From an uncultured beta proteobacterium (lineage in GTDB: Bacteria; Pseudomonadota; Gammaproteobacteria; Burkholderiales; Burkholderiaceae_C), in contig CAIYQF010000445.1 in assembly GCA_903928325.1 (NCBI GenBank), positions 1 to 12,549 on the forward strand: 12,549 nucleotides of DNA, written 5' to 3'. The translations under genes and the position numbers were made by a program. Of the stretch, positions 6,420-12,549 are shown piece by piece. The number at the start of each line of letters is the position of its first letter. The stretch's first letter is position 1. The notes under the pieces are model-generated. The model saw nothing but the letters and a program-made list of their open reading frames with translations, was not told the DNA's origin and made no database searches.

Positions 6420-7187
6420 ATGAGATTTTTTATGATTGCCTTGTTGATAATTTTGTTGGTAGCAAGTGGCACTGCATCAGCCACAAAGCCCGAGCCGGTT
6501 CCGATCGTCAAGGCAATTCCTGCCGAAACTCTTGCCATTGGCAAGGCAAAGGGTGTTGCCACCCGCAGGGCAGGTGTGCTGAGCATCGCCTATGACGGCA
6601 AAGCCGTGGCACGTTTCACCAATATCCGACCTACTGAATGCGCAGGTAACAACACTTGTTCTGTCTGGACGTTTGATCGTTTGATCCGGGTCTTTGATCG
6701 CCCAACAGGCACGGTGAAGACCTTGGCTCTATTGGTGTGGTTCAATGGTGAAAACCCCGAACAATTCGTTTTCGTTCATTGGGATGGGACCCTGCTGTTT
6801 ATTGACAGTGACCCGGTTATCTCGGCGAAGGGAGACTGGTTAAGTTTTGGTGGGCATCCGGATTTAGGCGGTTATTTCACGATGATTGACCTCAATGCCC
6901 CGCTCGGTTCAGGCGTGCATCGGACCGGTCTGGTCTGCGTGCCCCAGCGTTTCTCCAGCGAAACCACCTTGATGGTTGCTTGCCCATCCTTTGACTACGG
7001 CACCAAAACCGAAAAAAAATTCAAAGCGCGAGTGGATCGTATCGGCGACGAATGGCGACTGACGGCTTTGAACGTGAAGTTCAAGAAGGATGAGGAAAGC
7101 CCAAAGCGCATTAGCGCGAAGGATGCCGAACCCTACTATTCACTCAAAAGCGAGCCCGAGATTGGCTATCAGAAATTGACCAAGTAA
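6420..7187 (+). CDS. Predicted secreted protein, unknown function
   Basis: 255 residues from the ATG at 6420. Other in-frame ATGs are at 6354, 6411 and 6432, with no strong ribosome-binding site to decide; 6420 gives the most typical signal peptide, MRFFMIALLIILLVASGTAS, with probable cleavage after ASA (21). The mature part is mixed beta-rich sequence with four cysteines (74, 80, 173, 188), which could form two disulfides in the periplasm. Stretches such as LSIAYDGKAVARF, VFVHWDGTLLFIDSD and WLSFGGHPDL suggest a beta-sheet fold. The C-terminus is Lys/Glu-rich. I recognise no family. GC content is lower than in cysM or valS, consistent with acquisition. It reads toward the IS element, about 230 bases before it. 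Confidence 0.75.
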   Translation: MRFFMIALLIILLVASGTASATKPEPVPIVKAIPAETLAIGKAKGVATRRAGVLSIAYDGKAVARFTNIRPTECAGNNTCSVWTFDRLIRVFDRPTGTVKTLALLVWFNGENPEQFVFVHWDGTLLFIDSDPVISAKGDWLSFGGHPDLGGYFTMIDLNAPLGSGVHRTGLVCVPQRFSSETTLMVACPSFDYGTKTEKKFKARVDRIGDEWRLTALNVKFKKDEESPKRISAKDAEPYYSLKSEPEIGYQKLTK

Positions 7188-7412
7188 GGAAACTAGCGCG
7201 ATCTTGTTTCGGCAATTCGCCAATGACGTATCCTGGCCCAGCGGAGAATTCGGGAGGTTGGCATTGAGCGCCGGTAATCGGACATATGCTGATTGCCGCA
7301 ATCGCGAGTGCACTGACCACCGGCAGAGCACCCACGCCTTAAATGGTTGGAGCCTTGAGGCGTGCACCAATTCGCCGGGAGGACTCTGGCTCAAGCTGTC
7401 GGAGCCGGAACT

Positions 7413-7418
7413 CCTGAC
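7413..7418 (+). repeat. Target-site duplication, left copy
   Basis: CCTGAC directly precedes the TG of the left end of the IS and is repeated exactly at 10070-10075 after the CA of the right end. Confidence 0.85.
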
Positions 7419-7434
7419 TGCGTATTCTGTCGAT

Positions 7435-7516
7435 CGTGACCGGTGATTCTGGAGGGTCGTGACCGGTTTGCAGCGGTTTGGCGTTGCGCGGTTAAATTGT
7501 AGGGGTGTCGGTCACG
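7435..7516. repeat. Left-end transposase-site repeats of the IS
   Basis: CGTGACCG occurs at 7435-7442 and 7458-7465, exactly 23 bases apart, and in inverted orientation (CGGTCACG) at 7509-7516. The last copy contains the istB stop codon. IS21 elements carry repeated end sequences of this sort that the IstA transposase binds. Confidence 0.8.
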
Positions 7517-8276
7517 ATGGGTCTGGTTTTGGCTCCTTTTTGCTTATTTTTGGTTTCTGGCGCAGAGAGTCGCCCGTGAGGGTGAAACGGTGATTCCTTT
7601 GCATGATCCGGTCCAGAATGGCATCTGCAATCGTGGCATCCCCCACCCAAGCATGCCAGTGCTCAATCGGTAGTTGGCTGGTGATGATGGTGGCCTTGGA
7701 GGCCGAGCGGTCATCAATGATTTCCAGCAGATCAGCGCGGGTTTGTGCATCTATTCCTGCCATGCCCCAATCGTCCAAGACAAGGACTTCGGTCTTGGCC
7801 AGTTGAATCAACCACTTGCCAAACGTGGCGTTGCCGTGGCGAATGCGCAGTTCCTCACCCATTCGCGGCACGCGTTGGTAGTAAACCGAGTGGCCCCGGC
7901 GGCAAGCGTACTGCGCCAGTGCACAAGCCAGCCACGATTTGCCCGCGCCAGTGGGCCCTGTTATCAGAACCGCATGCCCGCTTTGCACCCACTCCCCCAA
8001 GGCCAGACTCATGACGTCCTTGCGTTCGAGGCCGCGTCCTGGGCGCGTGTCGATGTCCTCAATGCAAGCCTGCGGGTACTTCAGGTGCGCCTGCTTGAGC
8101 AAGCGGGTCTTGCGTTTGTCATCACGCACATGGACTTCCCGATCCACCAGCATGGTCAGCCGTTCCTCGAAGCTCATAGCGGTCATGCCGGCCTGGGTGA
8201 GTTGATCTTGCAAAGCGCAGGCCATGCCTTCGAGCTTGAGCGTGCGCAGTTGCGCCATCGTCGTGTTCATCATCAT
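7512..8276 (-). CDS. istB: IstB ATP-binding transposition helper
   Basis: 254 residues, an AAA+ ATPase related to DnaC. Walker A is GPTGAGKS (107-114), Walker B is VLVLDDWG with acidic residues at 168-169, and a sensor-like ATIITSQLP lies near 195-203. An N-terminal helical part (MAQLRTLKLEGMACALQDQL) is typical. IstB works with IstA in target choice and strand transfer. AGGA lies seven bases before the first of three consecutive ATGs (8276). The gene starts 28 bases after the istA stop, so the two are cotranscribed. The stop codon lies within an end repeat of the element. Confidence 0.95.
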   Translation of the reverse strand: MMMNTTMAQLRTLKLEGMACALQDQLTQAGMTAMSFEERLTMLVDREVHVRDDKRKTRLLKQAHLKYPQACIEDIDTRPGRGLERKDVMSLALGEWVQSGHAVLITGPTGAGKSWLACALAQYACRRGHSVYYQRVPRMGEELRIRHGNATFGKWLIQLAKTEVLVLDDWGMAGIDAQTRADLLEIIDDRSASKATIITSQLPIEHWHAWVGDATIADAILDRIMQRNHRFTLTGDSLRQKPKISKKEPKPDPS

Positions 8277-8304
8277 TGGGGATTCCTGTATCGGTAAATG
8301 GTGT

Positions 8305-9831
8305 TCATTGGTAATAGCTGGAGCCGCGTACGTGCCCGTGCTCCGGGCTGATCCAGTCGGTGGTACTCGGGGGCTTCATCTGGTCACGCTTGTTGGCCAG
8401 GATGTCGCGTACATGGCTGTACTTGGTAGTGCCAAGTTCCAGTGCTATCTGGCACGCAGCCTCCAGCCTGGGTTTTCCGTATTGCTTGACCAGTGAGAGC
8501 AGCCCCAAGCAGGCGCGGTAGCCATGCTCGGGGTGCTGGCGTTCTTGCAGCAGCCGCGTGACAGTCTGGCCAGTGGCCACACCAATGCCTTGGCCCCAGT
8601 GAATCAGCCGATCAGGAGACCATTCCATATGCGCGCGGTGCGCAGCCGGCAGGTGCGCGGCCACCGTGGTGAATCCGCCCTTATGCGCATTGCGTTTGTG
8701 TGCAGCTACGCGCTGGCCACGGTATACAACTTCAACCGCCGTCTGCGTGACCCGTAGCTCCAGCACCTGGCTGACCAGGGCCTGCGGTACGCTGTAGCGG
8801 TGGCCTTCAAACTCGACGTGGTAGTCGATGTGCACCTTGACGGTCTTGAAGACGGCAAACTCCCATGGTTGTGCTGGCAGCGCCTGCAATGCCGGGGCAT
8901 CAATCTGGGCAAAGGCACTGGCACGGCTGCCCGGTAACTTCTGAAACAGCTTGTTGTTGAGCCGCTCCAGTAGCGGAGCAATGGCCTCGTTGACGTCATC
9001 CACGCCATCGAACTGCTGGTTGCGCAGTCGCATCAGAATCCAGCGCAATACGACTTGCACGCTTGATTCAACGATCGCCTTGTCCTGCGGACGCCGGGGC
9101 CTGGCCGGTAGGACGGAGGTGCCGTAGTGGCGCGCAAAGTCCTGCACCGTCTCGTTAGCCCGAGGCTCATACCGGTTGGCATCGGCAATCATGGCCTTGG
9201 GGTTGTCGGGCACGATGAGCTGGGTGACGCCACCAAAGAACGTCATTGCCCGGGCCGTGGCACCCAGCCAGTCGGCCATGGTTTCTCTGGGCGTGGCATA
9301 CGCAAAGGTATAGCCCGAGGCTCCCAGTGCCGCCACGAAGATGTGTGCGCGCGCGCCACCACGCAAACCCACCGTCGAGCCGGCATAGTCGATGAACAAC
9401 TTCTCGCCCGCACGGTGGACTTGGCGCATGGTGCGTTTGAGAGATTTGGCGTACTCGCGGTAGTGCAGGCAGAACTGGGCGTAGCGGTGTGTCTGCGCCT
9501 GCCCGTGCCGCTCGACGTGTTCCTCCCACAGCAGCATCAGCGTCATGCCCTTACGCCGCAGTTCGTGGTGGACCACTCCGTAGTTGGGCAAGACAAAGGC
9601 GCTCAGTGCGGGGGCGCTGTTTATCAACCGGGCGTGGAGCTGGGCCTCGTCCATGGACTGGACGTGCTCCCAGTTAAGGCCAGCAGCATTGGCCAGTCCG
9701 GCGTACTTGGTGACTACGCCTTTGGAGAGGCCCAGAGCCGCTGCTATTCGTTCATGGGAGAGTTTGCCCACGTATTTAAGACGCAGAACGTCCTTGATAT
9801 TGCGCATTGAAATCCTTCGGGTATCGGGCAT
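8305..9831 (-). CDS. istA: IstA transposase of IS21 family
   Basis: 508 residues, normal for IstA. An N-terminal helix-turn-helix (about 10-50, VLRLKYVGKLSHERIAAALG) binds the ends. The DDE integrase core has D148 in KLFIDYAG, D209 in IVPDNPKAM and E255 in KAIVESSVQ. A C-terminal beta-rich region (HIDYHVEFEGHRYSVPQAL) follows. It cuts and joins the IS ends to target DNA with IstB. The ATG at 9831 has GGAA six bases before it and fits relatives that begin 'MPxRRI(P/S)MR'; the ATG at 9807 also has a good site (AAGGA, five bases before), so either may be used. No frameshift or missing catalytic residue is seen. Confidence 0.95.
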   Translation of the reverse strand: MPDTRRISMRNIKDVLRLKYVGKLSHERIAAALGLSKGVVTKYAGLANAAGLNWEHVQSMDEAQLHARLINSAPALSAFVLPNYGVVHHELRRKGMTLMLLWEEHVERHGQAQTHRYAQFCLHYREYAKSLKRTMRQVHRAGEKLFIDYAGSTVGLRGGARAHIFVAALGASGYTFAYATPRETMADWLGATARAMTFFGGVTQLIVPDNPKAMIADANRYEPRANETVQDFARHYGTSVLPARPRRPQDKAIVESSVQVVLRWILMRLRNQQFDGVDDVNEAIAPLLERLNNKLFQKLPGSRASAFAQIDAPALQALPAQPWEFAVFKTVKVHIDYHVEFEGHRYSVPQALVSQVLELRVTQTAVEVVYRGQRVAAHKRNAHKGGFTTVAAHLPAAHRAHMEWSPDRLIHWGQGIGVATGQTVTRLLQERQHPEHGYRACLGLLSLVKQYGKPRLEAACQIALELGTTKYSHVRDILANKRDQMKPPSTTDWISPEHGHVRGSSYYQ

Positions 9832-9922
9832 GGCTGTTCCAGCAAAGCTGGTCAGGCTACCCGTACGGTTGAGATAAAAATGCGCAACGCCATACCGCTG
9901 GTGTACGACGCCATTCTGGTGG

Positions 9923-10052
9923 CGTGACCGACCGTTCTGGCATCGTGACCGGTGATTCTGGTCGGATACCCAAATCGGTCACGTTCGACCAGAACGGTCG
10001 GTCACGATGAATCAGAATCCTCGGTCACGATCCTCCAGAATCACCGGTCACG
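9923..10052. repeat. Right-end transposase-site array of the IS
   Basis: CGGTCACG occurs at 9976-9983, 9999-10006, 10022-10029 and 10045-10052, each exactly 23 bases from the next. Two copies in the opposite orientation (CGTGACCG) lie inward, at 9923-9930 and 9944-9951, 21 bases apart. Most copies are joined to a TTCTGG or ATTCTG half. The array lies upstream of istA, so bound transposase might also affect its transcription. Confidence 0.85.
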
Positions 10053-10069
10053 GTGTCCCAGAATACCCA

Positions 10070-10075
10070 CCTGAC
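10070..10075 (+). repeat. Target-site duplication, right copy
   Basis: CCTGAC follows the CA of the right IS end and matches the left copy at 7413-7418 exactly. Confidence 0.85.
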
Positions 10076-10400
10076 TAGCGCGGGTTGCTGCGGGGCTGGG
10101 CATACAAATAGCACTGAGCAACATGCAAAAACCACCCTAGCCTTTTCACTTTTACACTCAAACCCGCCACATTGGGATGCACAATTTTCGCTAACAAAAA
10201 AATAATAGTTTTTATTGATACAATGATTAGATATATTTTCAAAACTTGCCTAAGTGGACCGTTTGCCAACACTACCGCTACACCACGGTGGGCGAAAACC
10301 AGTACTTCCGTGGATCCACGCCTAAGTGATCCGCCTGCATCTGTCAGTTCATGCATCTCGACTAACGATACCAGAGAGTCAACTCGATTAAGGATGGATC
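10076..10400. other. Gene-free flank right of the IS
   Basis: About 325 bases. The first part continues the target sequence interrupted by the IS. An AT-rich stretch (about 10185-10245) could hold a promoter for the next gene, but no well-spaced pair of boxes stands out. A possible gene remnant (10243-10329) is listed separately. Confidence 0.5.
10243..10329 (+). pseudogene. Possible C-terminal remnant of an unidentified gene
   Basis: The frame reads NLPKWTVCQHYRYTTVGENQ and continues to a TGA at 10327-10329, with mostly C- or G-ending codons in the GC-rich half. An in-frame TAG lies a few codons upstream in AT-rich sequence, so no complete gene exists. It could be the end of a gene whose 5' part was lost, or chance. 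I recognise no family. Confidence 0.25.
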
Positions 10401-11063
10401 ATGTCAATTAAAAGTTTCGCTGTCATAACGGCCGCAATCATGATAGCTACGACAACGAGCGCGAGCGACATGACATTCGAGGGCGATCGTGTTAAGTGCG
10501 AGTTTGCGAGTCCGCAATCCGCGCAGCTATTTGTGACTGCCAAAGAGGCGGCAGTAGCATCACCCCTGAGCGCTGCAAAGCTGCTCAGATCAATTTTTTA
10601 TCGCTATCGTGGCACTTCAACCAACGCAGGTACCCCTGAAGCGGACGAATGCTTGGCAGTTCTCACAATGCAGGAATTAAACGACATGCGTATTGCGTAT
10701 GTCGCACGGGAATACCCCGAAGTCTCAGCTAAAGAGTTAGAAGCAAGTTGGAAAAAGGGTGGCTTAGGACGAATTTTCATGGATAAGGGTGAGCGGGAAA
10801 AAGTAATACCAGCCCTTGTCGCAGAATCTCGCTTTCTTTCCTCACCTGCACAAATACTGTCCTGGGCGGTGTTCCGAGCAGGGATTCGCGGGATTCCGCG
10901 TTTTGATCCAACCTTATATAGTTTTTATATGGAAATGGCCGAAGAAGGATCACCTCGTTATCAGTATTACTTAGGAGAGATTTATGCCAATGGGTATGGA
11001 CAGGCCAAAGACGACGCTATTTCAAAAAAATGGTTCACGGCCTCCGGTATGGAAAAGCCGTGA
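10401..11063 (+). CDS. Small secreted protein with a C-terminal Sel1-like repeat
   Basis: 220 residues. The start is well supported by AAGGA six bases upstream of the ATG. The first 21-22 residues (MSIKSFAVITAAIMIATTTS then AS) form a signal peptide, so the mature protein is probably periplasmic. Two cysteines (33 and 84) could pair. The C-terminal part (about 177-220) is a Sel1-like repeat: 'AEEGSPRYQYYLGEIYANGY' followed by KDDAISKKWF. Sel1 repeats usually mediate protein-protein contacts. The middle (about 45-170) is helical and unrecognised. GC content is lower than in core genes, and the gene stands alone between an IS and decayed sequence, suggesting acquired cargo. An inhibitor or immunity role is possible but nothing here proves it. 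Confidence 0.8.
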   Translation: MSIKSFAVITAAIMIATTTSASDMTFEGDRVKCEFASPQSAQLFVTAKEAAVASPLSAAKLLRSIFYRYRGTSTNAGTPEADECLAVLTMQELNDMRIAYVAREYPEVSAKELEASWKKGGLGRIFMDKGEREKVIPALVAESRFLSSPAQILSWAVFRAGIRGIPRFDPTLYSFYMEMAEEGSPRYQYYLGEIYANGYGQAKDDAISKKWFTASGMEKP

Positions 11064-11531
11064 TTGTATTTTGGGAGAAATATGGATAGAAAAACGTGAT
11101 GTAGCAAGCTTATCCAAAAGTTGTGCCGAATCTCTAGCCCAATCGTGACAAGTAGGACGGTGCCATAGATATTAATTTGCTAGTTCTGCGTGGGATCGCC
11201 AAACCAGCCATTAGCAAACGTCAGCAGAGGGCTCAAGGCCCTCCGCTGAACGGCACAAATCGTAGCCCGCTAACGCCGCACCACCGCCACCCAAAGCAGC
11301 ACGGTTGACGGCCGCAACGGGTCGGAAGCGGTCGAAACATCGACGCGATGAACAGCGCGCCGATATTCCCGATCAGCAGCTAATTTGTATGGCGATGAGG
11401 ACTTTTGCCCGGCGGTTATCCAATACGACGTGCAAAAGCCTTTGAATTTCCGCGCCGTGATCCTGATTAGTTCCTAGAAACCACGCCGCCGCTGTAGCTT
11501 GCGGCAAAAAAAACATCCCCGACCAAGCCCC
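11064..11531. other. Gene-free stretch between convergent genes
   Basis: About 468 bases with no supported gene. On the minus strand 11468-11270 is open without a stop, and short protein-like readings occur in other frames (for example GNIGALFIASMFRPL near 11340-11390), a pattern expected of decayed coding sequence. A strong hairpin (11221-11249) lies inside. A T8 run on the minus strand (11513-11506) lies just after valS but no stem precedes it. Confidence 0.5.
11221..11249. terminator. Strong hairpin, possible bidirectional terminator
   Basis: TCAGCAGAGGGC (11221-11232) pairs with GCCCTCCGCTGA (11238-11249) around a five-base loop, a 12-bp stem with one A/C mismatch. It lies between the convergent Sel1-protein gene and valS. 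No T-tract follows on either strand, so an intrinsic terminator is uncertain; it could instead belong to a repeated element. Confidence 0.35.
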
Positions 11532-12549
11532 TCAACCCAGCCGCTGCAACTGCTCCCGCACCTTGGCCAGCGTGTCGCCAAACTCCGCCACCCGCTGGTG
11601 CGATTGCGCCAGCACTTCGGGCGGGGCCTTGGTCACGAACGATGCGTTTTCCAGCTTTGCCATGGCCTTGGCGATTTCGCCTTCCAGGCGGGCGATTTCT
11701 TTGGCCAGGCGCAGTTTTTCGGCCGCCACGTCGATTTCCATGAACAGGCACATGCGCGCGTCGCCCACCACCGCCACCGGGGCGGCTTGGGCGGCGGCTT
11801 GCCAGGCGGCTTCGTCGGTGAAAAGCTTTACCTCGACCAGCTTGGCCAGCGCTTGCAGCACGGGGGCGCTGCTGTGCCAGAAGTCGGCGTCCGCTGCGCT
11901 GCCCGCCAGCACGTACAAGGGCAGGCGCGTGGAGGGCGGCACCTTCATCTCGCCACGCAGGTTGCGGCAGGCGTCCACCAGCAGCTTGAGCCGCGCCACA
12001 TGGGCTTCGGCCACGGGGTCGATGCGCTCGGGCTGGCTTAAGGGGTAGGCGGCAATCGCCACCGACGGGCCGCCGCGCCCGGCCACAGGGGCCACTTTTT
12101 GCCAGAGTTCTTCGGTAATGAAGGGGATGACCGGGTGGGCGAGCCGCAGAATGGTTTCCAGCGTGCGAATCAGGGTGCGGCGGGTGGCGCGTTGTTGGGC
12201 CGCGTTGCCGGTGTTGATTTGCACTTTGGCGATTTCCAGGTACCAGTCGCAAAACTCGTTCCAGACAAAGTCGTAAATCGTGTTGGCCACGTTGTCCAGA
12301 CGGTATTCGGCAAAGCCTTTGGCCACATCGGCCTCCACGCGTTGGAGTTGCGAGGCAATCCACCGGTCAGCCTGGCTGAAGACCAAATAACCGTGCATGG
12401 GGCCCGCGGCGGTGGGCGCGCCTGTCGCATCCGCGCCCGGGGCGGCGCATTCCACCTTGGTGTGTTCGCGCAGGCCGCAGTCTTGGCCTTCGCAGTTCAT
12501 CAGCGTAAAGCGGGTGGCGTTCCAGAGCTTGTTGCAGAAGTTGCGGTAG
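11532..12549 (-). CDS. valS: Valyl-tRNA synthetase, C-terminal part (partial)
   Basis: The C-terminal 338 residues of a class I aminoacyl-tRNA synthetase that charges tRNA-Val; the start lies beyond the right edge. The edge begins with RNFCNKLWNATRF, a highly conserved ValS block just after the catalytic core. The anticodon-binding helical domain follows (ADRWIASQLQ, then FVWNEFCDWYLEIAK and RLAHPVIPFITEELWQ). Near the end is the C-terminal coiled-coil arm, AAEKLRLAKEIARLEGEIAK to VREQLQRLG, that clamps the tRNA. About twenty Gly/Ala-rich residues (EHTKVECAAPGADATGAPTA) are inserted before ADRWI compared with E. coli ValS. The stop is TGA at 11534-11532. Confidence 0.97.
   Translation of the reverse strand, partial: YRNFCNKLWNATRFTLMNCEGQDCGLREHTKVECAAPGADATGAPTAAGPMHGYLVFSQADRWIASQLQRVEADVAKGFAEYRLDNVANTIYDFVWNEFCDWYLEIAKVQINTGNAAQQRATRRTLIRTLETILRLAHPVIPFITEELWQKVAPVAGRGGPSVAIAAYPLSQPERIDPVAEAHVARLKLLVDACRNLRGEMKVPPSTRLPLYVLAGSAADADFWHSSAPVLQALAKLVEVKLFTDEAAWQAAAQAAPVAVVGDARMCLFMEIDVAAEKLRLAKEIARLEGEIAKAMAKLENASFVTKAPPEVLAQSHQRVAEFGDTLAKVREQLQRLG

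Larger units (their letters stand above)
7419..10069 (-). mobile_element. Complete IS21-family insertion sequence (2651 bp)
   Basis: The element starts TGCGTATTCTG and, read inward from the other end, TGGGTATTCTG, so it is bounded by TG...CA. After a five- or six-base unmatched stretch both ends continue with CGTGACCGGTGATTCTGGAG, giving imperfect terminal inverted repeats of about 45 bases with a single-base length difference. It is flanked by a perfect 6-bp direct repeat, CCTGAC. It carries istA then istB on the minus strand, both intact. The length and the two-gene order are typical of IS21. Intact genes and a perfect duplication point to a recent, possibly active insertion. Confidence 0.93.

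Noticed and set aside
7144..7335. Minus-strand frame with a signal-peptide-like start (VVSALAIAAISICPITGA)
   Set aside because: Its GTG start has no properly spaced ribosome-binding site, and it overlaps the end of the secreted-protein gene; hydrophobic runs of this length occur by chance.
9923..10052. CRISPR-like appearance of regularly spaced repeats
   Set aside because: Repeats are 8 bp with some inverted, the period is only 23 bp, and they lie at the ends of an IS21 element; no cas genes are present.
11485..11513. GCCGC/GCGGC stem followed by eight A, possible valS terminator
   Set aside because: On the valS strand the T-run comes before the stem, the wrong order for an intrinsic terminator.
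11467..12363. Minus-strand frame of 298 codons
   Set aside because: A shifted frame of valS; Arg/Gly/Pro-rich and without motifs, while the valS frame is unmistakable.

Overview
The window looks like a chromosomal segment of a betaproteobacterium, most likely Comamonadaceae/Burkholderiales. This rests on the GC-rich housekeeping genes and on the style of the CysM, TusA and ValS proteins; no ribosomal RNA is present to confirm it. Core genes (cysM, a Nudix gene, tusA, valS) are interleaved with accessory material: a toxin-antitoxin pair, two orphan secreted proteins of visibly lower GC, an intact IS21-family element, and gene-poor stretches that look like decayed sequence.

Layout. Positions 3-176 (+) hold the last residues of a FlaG-like flagellar protein. 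Converging on it and overlapping its end is a long gene (2067-106, -) for a protein with two tandem TerB-like domains, a long disordered linker and one membrane segment. Next on the same strand is an orphan OmpR-family response regulator (2897-2208) with no sensor kinase in view. AT-rich islands lie on both sides of the regulator. Divergent from it, cysM, a zinc-ribbon Nudix hydrolase and tusA (3162-4894, +) are closely spaced and probably form one sulfur-related transcription unit. A BrnT/BrnA type II toxin-antitoxin operon (5232-5772, +) follows, with a clear sigma70-type promoter and a palindrome over its -10 box. After about 650 bases without a convincing gene comes a predicted secreted protein of unknown function (6420-7187, +).

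From 7419 to 10069 there is a complete IS21-family insertion sequence (istA and istB on the minus strand). It has TG...CA ends, imperfect terminal inverted repeats, a 6-bp target duplication (CCTGAC), and arrays of CGTGACCG sites phased at 23 bp. To its right are a possible gene remnant (10243-10329) and a small secreted Sel1-repeat protein (10401-11063, +). A 468-base gene-free stretch with a strong hairpin follows. The window ends inside valS (-), of which the C-terminal 338 residues are present.

No clearly undescribed multi-gene system is visible. The least conventional items are the tandem-TerB membrane protein lying behind an orphan regulator, the phased repeat array at the IS ends, the BrnTA operator candidate, and the two unassigned exported proteins.
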